NCBI GenBank assembly: GCA_945881885.1
Contig: CAMCVI010000008.1
Coordinates: 1-64,000 of the forward strand
Direction of reading: 5' to 3'
Length of the DNA: 64,000 nt
DNA from: Chryseobacterium gleum
GTDB lineage: Bacteria; Bacteroidota; Bacteroidia; Flavobacteriales; Flavobacteriaceae
How positions within the stretch are numbered: position 1 is the first letter of the stretch; each line of letters begins with the position of its first letter. The translations under genes were made by a program, and so were the position numbers. The notes below the pieces were generated by a model that made no database searches, was not told the origin of the DNA, and saw only the letters and a program-made list of their open reading frames with translations. Below, piece after piece: positions 60,416 to 64,000 of this stretch.

Positions 60416-61237
60416 TTAAATCTTCGTAATTACCAATTCCACTCTTCTGTCAAATTGCTCATCTTTACCAATAGGTTGTGTGTTGCCGTATCCTTTAAAA
60501 GCCATACGGACTTTACCAATGCCGCGGCTATGAAGAAATTTATAAACCCTTTCGGCTCTGTTTGTTGATAATTCTCTTTTTCGAGTTTCCATGTCAATAG
60601 CATCTTTATGAGGCCTTGGCGTACAGCAAACGTGACCTTGAATTTCAATATGAATGTTAGGGTATCTTTTCAGTAAAATGATAATCGATTCGAGTTGTTT
60701 AATAGCGCTTTGTTTAAGTCTGCTGCTGCCACTATCAAAAAGTAATTTATCTAAATAAACCCTATCGCCTACTAAAGCATTTTTTCTTATGGTTTTGTAC
60801 AATCCTGGAATATTTAATTCCTCAACCACTAAAGGTTTAAAGTTTAAAACCACATCTACTCGTCGATTTTTGGCTCGCGCTTCTGGGATGTCTTCCTCTA
60901 AATCTTCATCAATAAGCACTTTTCCTTTGCCTTCAATTTTTACAATTATCTTGTATTTCACCCCTTTTTTTACCAACATGTTTTTGACACTATTGGCGCG
61001 GTCTTGAGACAATTTATAATTGTAATTTATTTTCCCCACATCATCGCAATAACCATAAATAGAAACACTTTGAAGTCGTGTTGTATCAATCAAACTTAAA
61101 AAATACACCACCGCTTCTGCTTGTAAAGGTTTTAGTTCACGTACATCGGTATCAAAATAAATAGAATGCACCGTTTCTTCCTGAGAAAACCCAAGAAAAG
61201 AGGTTGTTAAAAATAGAAACAGTGCTATTTTCTTCAT
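60416..61237 (-). CDS. Protein with two tandem OmpA-like domains
   Basis: A 273-residue exported protein. After a signal peptide (about 1-19) come two OmpA/MotB-like parts. The first, about 22-132, has IYFDTDVRELKPLQAEAVVYFLSLI and AKNRRVDVVL. The second, about 160-273, has LLFDSGSSRLKQSAIKQLESII, IEIQGHVCC, NRAERVYKFLHSRGI and FDRRVELVI. Such domains hold peptidoglycan. The second domain carries a Cys pair in GHVCCTPRP. There is no beta-barrel, so it is probably periplasmic. It starts 1 bp after the S41 protease gene stop codon and is co-transcribed with it. Confidence 0.83.
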   Translation of the reverse strand: MKKIALFLFLTTSFLGFSQEETVHSIYFDTDVRELKPLQAEAVVYFLSLIDTTRLQSVSIYGYCDDVGKINYNYKLSQDRANSVKNMLVKKGVKYKIIVKIEGKGKVLIDEDLEEDIPEARAKNRRVDVVLNFKPLVVEELNIPGLYKTIRKNALVGDRVYLDKLLFDSGSSRLKQSAIKQLESIIILLKRYPNIHIEIQGHVCCTPRPHKDAIDMETRKRELSTNRAERVYKFLHSRGIGKVRMAFKGYGNTQPIGKDEQFDRRVELVITKI

Positions 61238-61238
61238 T

Positions 61239-62873
61239 TTATTTTTTTAATATTTGTTTGTATTCTGAAGGATTATTTAAAATTTGTTGCGCTTTTAATA
61301 CATCCGAATAATTATTTGAAACATAATCGTAAAAAGCGGTTCGGTAGCCATATCTTAATAATAATTCTTGTAACAGAAGGCGCTTAATTTCTGCTGCATT
61401 TTTATCTAATTCTTTATCTTTTGTTTTTTCGATAGCCGCTTCTAATTGTTTGATTTCTATTTGTATGTCGGCATCAATTTTATCTTTTTTAGCGGCTTCT
61501 AAAAGGTTTTTTAAAGACTTGTCGCTATTGTTGTTGATTTCAACCTTTTCTTTCTTTAAAAACGTTTTGAATTCGCTGAAATCAGCTTCTGAAATGTTGG
61601 TTACGTTTTTTGCATTTGGATTTCTGTAATACAGTACGTTTGCAAATTCAAACACCGCATCAGAATTGGCAATACTTAAACTGGTGGCGCTTTTTTTCAT
61701 GTTGGCAATTTCTACATCTGGTAAAACACCTCCGCCATCGTAAACAATTCTTCCACCTTTGGTTTTAAAAGCGTTATATTCTTTTTCAGACGTTTTAATG
61801 GCTTTACCATCAACATCTTTTTTACTGTAATCAGTAGCTTGAATGCAGCGTCCAGAAGGCGTATAATATTTTGAAATAGTAACTTTTACTTGTGTTCCGT
61901 ATGTTAAATTAAATGGACGTTGTACCAATCCTTTGCCAAAACTTCTATTTCCTACAATTACTGCTCGGTCTAAATCTTGTAACGCACCAGACACAATTTC
62001 TGAAGCCGAAGCACTTCTGTCATTTACAATAATTGCTAGTGGGATTTCAGTATCAACTGGCTCGTTTTTAGTTTTGTAAACATGATTATGTGCTTTGTTT
62101 TGCGATTTCGTGGTGGTAATGACTTCCTCTTTAGGCACAAATAAATTACAAATATTAACCGCTTCGTGTAATAAGCCGCCTGGGTTGTCTCTTAAGTCTA
62201 AAATAATTTTAGTGGCGCCTTGTTCTTTTAAAGTTAGCAATGCGGCTTTGGTTTCTGCGGAAGCTTTCTCGTTAAATTTTTGCAGGACAATATAACCTGT
62301 TTTGTCACTTAATAATTTAAAATAAGGAACCGCTTTTATTTCTACTTCATCCAAAATAATTTGCCCCTTTTTTTCTATTCCTTGACGGAAATATACGATG
62401 TCAATTTTAGTATTTTTTGCGCCTTTTAGTAGTTGAGAAGCGTCGTCTTTAAAATCTTTAAGTGACACGTCTCCAATTTGGACAATGACATCTCCAGCTT
62501 TAAAACCACCTTTGTCGGCAGGCATATTCTCGTATACTTCTTTTAAAATTATTCTGTCATCTTTTCTTGTAGTTAAGGCACCAATTCCGGTATATTCTCC
62601 AGTATTATTAATTTTAAATTTTAGTACATCTTGCTCGTCAAAATATACAGTATATGGATCTAATTCGCTTAGCATGCTTTTAATAGCCACATCCATTAGG
62701 TTACCTGGATTGGTTTCGTCTACGTAATTTTGGTTGACAATTTTATATAGATTCGTAAAAATTTCAATTTGTTTGGCTAAGGCAAAAAAATCGTTTTGAA
62801 AACTTACGGCAACAAATAAAAATCCAGCTACAAGTGTCGGAATTATTACTTTTCTTTTGTTAAAAAAACTCAT
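61239..62873 (-). CDS. S41-family C-terminal processing peptidase
   Basis: A 544-residue serine protease anchored by an N-terminal hydrophobic helix (about 8-25). The PDZ domain is at about 90-165 (GEYTGIGALTTRKDDRIILKEVYENMPADKGGFKAGDVIVQI), and the S41 catalytic domain has the Ser/Lys dyad, probably S289 (RSASASE) and K314 (SFGKGLVQ). A helical C-terminal extension (about 430-544) resembles flavobacterial Ctp proteins. It is expected to trim or degrade periplasmic proteins. It lies between rnpA and the OmpA gene in one leftward group. Confidence 0.9.
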   Translation of the reverse strand: MSFFNKRKVIIPTLVAGFLFVAVSFQNDFFALAKQIEIFTNLYKIVNQNYVDETNPGNLMDVAIKSMLSELDPYTVYFDEQDVLKFKINNTGEYTGIGALTTRKDDRIILKEVYENMPADKGGFKAGDVIVQIGDVSLKDFKDDASQLLKGAKNTKIDIVYFRQGIEKKGQIILDEVEIKAVPYFKLLSDKTGYIVLQKFNEKASAETKAALLTLKEQGATKIILDLRDNPGGLLHEAVNICNLFVPKEEVITTTKSQNKAHNHVYKTKNEPVDTEIPLAIIVNDRSASASEIVSGALQDLDRAVIVGNRSFGKGLVQRPFNLTYGTQVKVTISKYYTPSGRCIQATDYSKKDVDGKAIKTSEKEYNAFKTKGGRIVYDGGGVLPDVEIANMKKSATSLSIANSDAVFEFANVLYYRNPNAKNVTNISEADFSEFKTFLKKEKVEINNNSDKSLKNLLEAAKKDKIDADIQIEIKQLEAAIEKTKDKELDKNAAEIKRLLLQELLLRYGYRTAFYDYVSNNYSDVLKAQQILNNPSEYKQILKK

Positions 62874-62937
62874 GAGTTGTGGTATAATATTTTACTAATT
62901 TAATTAAAATAGTTGAAACCGATTAAATATTCAGAAT

Positions 62938-63312
62938 TTACTTTACCGTTTCGTTAAATTTTTGAAATAATTGTCTGGTTTTTTCTTCAATTTCTTGATA
63001 CGATAACTTTTCTTTGGTTTGATAAAAAAACATAAAAGCGTAGGGCTTGTTGATGTTTTCTTTCAATATGTTTTGATTTAAACGGTAACATTCTCTTAAA
63101 ACGCGTTTGAAGTAATTTCGGTCAACGGCTCGTTTAAAATATTTTTTAGAAACAGAAACGCCCATCAACACTTTTACTGAATTGCTTACATCTGTATTCT
63201 CAACATAAACCAATCGTAACGGAAATTTAGATATAGATTTTCCTTCAGAAAACAAAAGGTCAATTGTTTTGTGGCTTTTTAGTTTTTCGTTATTTGGATA
63301 AGAAAATGACAT
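62938..63312 (-). CDS. rnpA: Ribonuclease P protein component
   Basis: Protein subunit of RNase P, which trims tRNA 5' ends. The 124-residue protein has the RNR-type motif in FKRAVDRNYFKRVLRECYRLN, and upstream LKSHKTIDLLFSEGKSISKFPLRLVYVE. The length is typical. In many bacteria it follows rpmH near the origin; here rpmH is not adjacent, and an M13 peptidase gene lies upstream instead. It precedes the S41 protease gene by 64 bp on the same strand. Confidence 0.93.
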   Translation of the reverse strand: MSFSYPNNEKLKSHKTIDLLFSEGKSISKFPLRLVYVENTDVSNSVKVLMGVSVSKKYFKRAVDRNYFKRVLRECYRLNQNILKENINKPYAFMFFYQTKEKLSYQEIEEKTRQLFQKFNETVK

Positions 63313-63343
63313 GTCGCAAATGTATAAAAAATGAAACGGTATA

Positions 63344-63391
63344 AAAAGAGAAAACCTGTGATTCTGAATTTGGTTCAGCCTCTCAGGTTTT
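63344..63391 (-). terminator. Terminator of the M13 peptidase gene
   Basis: AAAACCTG (63351-63358) pairs with CAGGTTTT (63384-63391), with an inner CTGAA / TTCAG stem from a diverged CTGAAC palindrome. On the minus strand it is followed by TCTCTTTTTAT. Confidence 0.65.
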
Positions 63392-63438
63392 CAATTCTTT
63401 TTAGCATCTGAAATAATTTCAGATTGATAGGTTATTTG

Positions 63439-64000
63439 TTACCAAATTTTCACTCTTTTATCTGGAGCGATATACATTTTATCTCCTGTTTTAATACTAA
63501 ACGCTTGATAAAAAGATTCAATGTTTTGCAACGGCACATACGCTCGGTATTGTCCAGGCGAGTGCGTATCGGTTTTTACTTGATTTTTAATGGCTTCATC
63601 GCGCATTTTACTTCTCCAAATGGTAGACCAAGAAAGGAAAAAACGTTGTTCAGGTGTAAAACCGTCTATTAATCCTGGATTTCCTTTTTCTTTAAGGTAA
63701 ATTTGTAATCCGTCATAAGCGGCATTTACACCACCTAAATCGCCAATATTTTCACCTAAGGTAAATTTTCCATCTACAAAAATGCCTGGCAAAGGTTGCA
63801 AAGCAGAATATTGATCTGATAAAGCCGTTCCTAAAGTGGTGAATTGTTTTAAATCTTCATCACTCCACCAGTTAATTAAATTTCCTTCTGCGTTGTATCT
63901 TGAACCTGAATCGTCAAATCCGTGTGAAATTTCATGACCAATTACACCACCAATTCCACCATAATTTACCGCTTCATCCGCTCTGTAATCGTAAAAAGGC
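63439..64000 (-). CDS. M13-family zinc metallopeptidase, C-terminal part
   Basis: The minus-strand frame is open from the window edge to the stop at 63439, giving 187 codons. It contains GGVIGHEISHGFDDSGSRYN, whose HEISH is the HExxH zinc motif, and GENIGDLGGVNAAYDGL, whose Glu is the third zinc ligand. It ends with the family C-terminus KMYIAPDKRVKIW. This is the neprilysin/PepO type, usually an exported peptidase of about 680 residues. The N-terminal part is outside the window. Confidence 0.93.
   Translation of the reverse strand, partial: PFYDYRADEAVNYGGIGGVIGHEISHGFDDSGSRYNAEGNLINWWSDEDLKQFTTLGTALSDQYSALQPLPGIFVDGKFTLGENIGDLGGVNAAYDGLQIYLKEKGNPGLIDGFTPEQRFFLSWSTIWRSKMRDEAIKNQVKTDTHSPGQYRAYVPLQNIESFYQAFSIKTGDKMYIAPDKRVKIW

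Overview
The window looks like about 64 kb of chromosome from a member of the Flavobacteriaceae, close to Flavobacterium. Evidence for this is the low GC content, the Bacteroidetes-type promoters (TTG, about 19 bp, then TANNTTTG) in front of many genes, weak or absent Shine-Dalgarno sites, and a set of typically flavobacterial genes (DUF4175, DUF6427, DUF6341 and DUF4254 types, a bacterial GH3 protein, an HU/SPOR membrane protein, TatA). No insertion sequence, prophage, rRNA operon or CRISPR array is visible.

Layout. 0-14 kb: mixed housekeeping genes, namely the start of ricT, trhO, recA, plsC-like, trpS, dprA, HU-SPOR protein, thioesterase plus ferredoxin-type reductase, GT9 glycosyltransferase plus DUF4254, upp, two membrane proteins of unknown function, and purD. 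14-30 kb: a leftward surface-polysaccharide locus with a DUF6909-like leader gene, Wzz-like protein, rfbB-A-C-D (dTDP-rhamnose), FkbM methyltransferase, a 41-residue lipoprotein, flippase, two Wzy/WaaL-like proteins, two GT4 glycosyltransferases, UDP-xylose synthase and the initiating sugar transferase. One 2OG-Fe(II) oxygenase gene points the other way inside it. 30-36 kb: GH3 protein, a short membrane protein, tatA, tex and rpiB. 36-64 kb: rnr, adhesin-like protein, LysE, tRNA-Cys, folB, glnS, SPFH protein, gltX, DUF4175 protein, ybeY, mnmG, methyltransferase, OmpH-like lipoprotein, helicase, DoxX, holB, pgk, LysM transglycosylase, GNAT, OmpA, S41 protease, rnpA and the end of an M13 peptidase.

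Three features go beyond ordinary gene content. (1) The only non-coding stretch above 300 bp, 35559-36243, is very AT-rich, lies between divergent genes and holds three DnaA-box-like nonamers in 206 bp; it is a candidate replication origin. (2) Four CACGTG-centred 14-16 bp palindromes around mnmG (48.87-50.94 kb) match the ParB-binding parS consensus, which fits an origin-proximal location. (3) Many intergenic gaps hold repeats arranged in a strict 7-bp register; one exact 4 x 7 bp array lies in frame inside rfbD, where a change in copy number would switch the gene off.

The polysaccharide locus reads as a complete Wzy-dependent pathway: initiation by the sugar transferase, precursor supply by rfbABCD and UXS, assembly by the glycosyltransferases, modification by FkbM and possibly the oxygenase, export by Wzx, and polymerisation under Wzz control.
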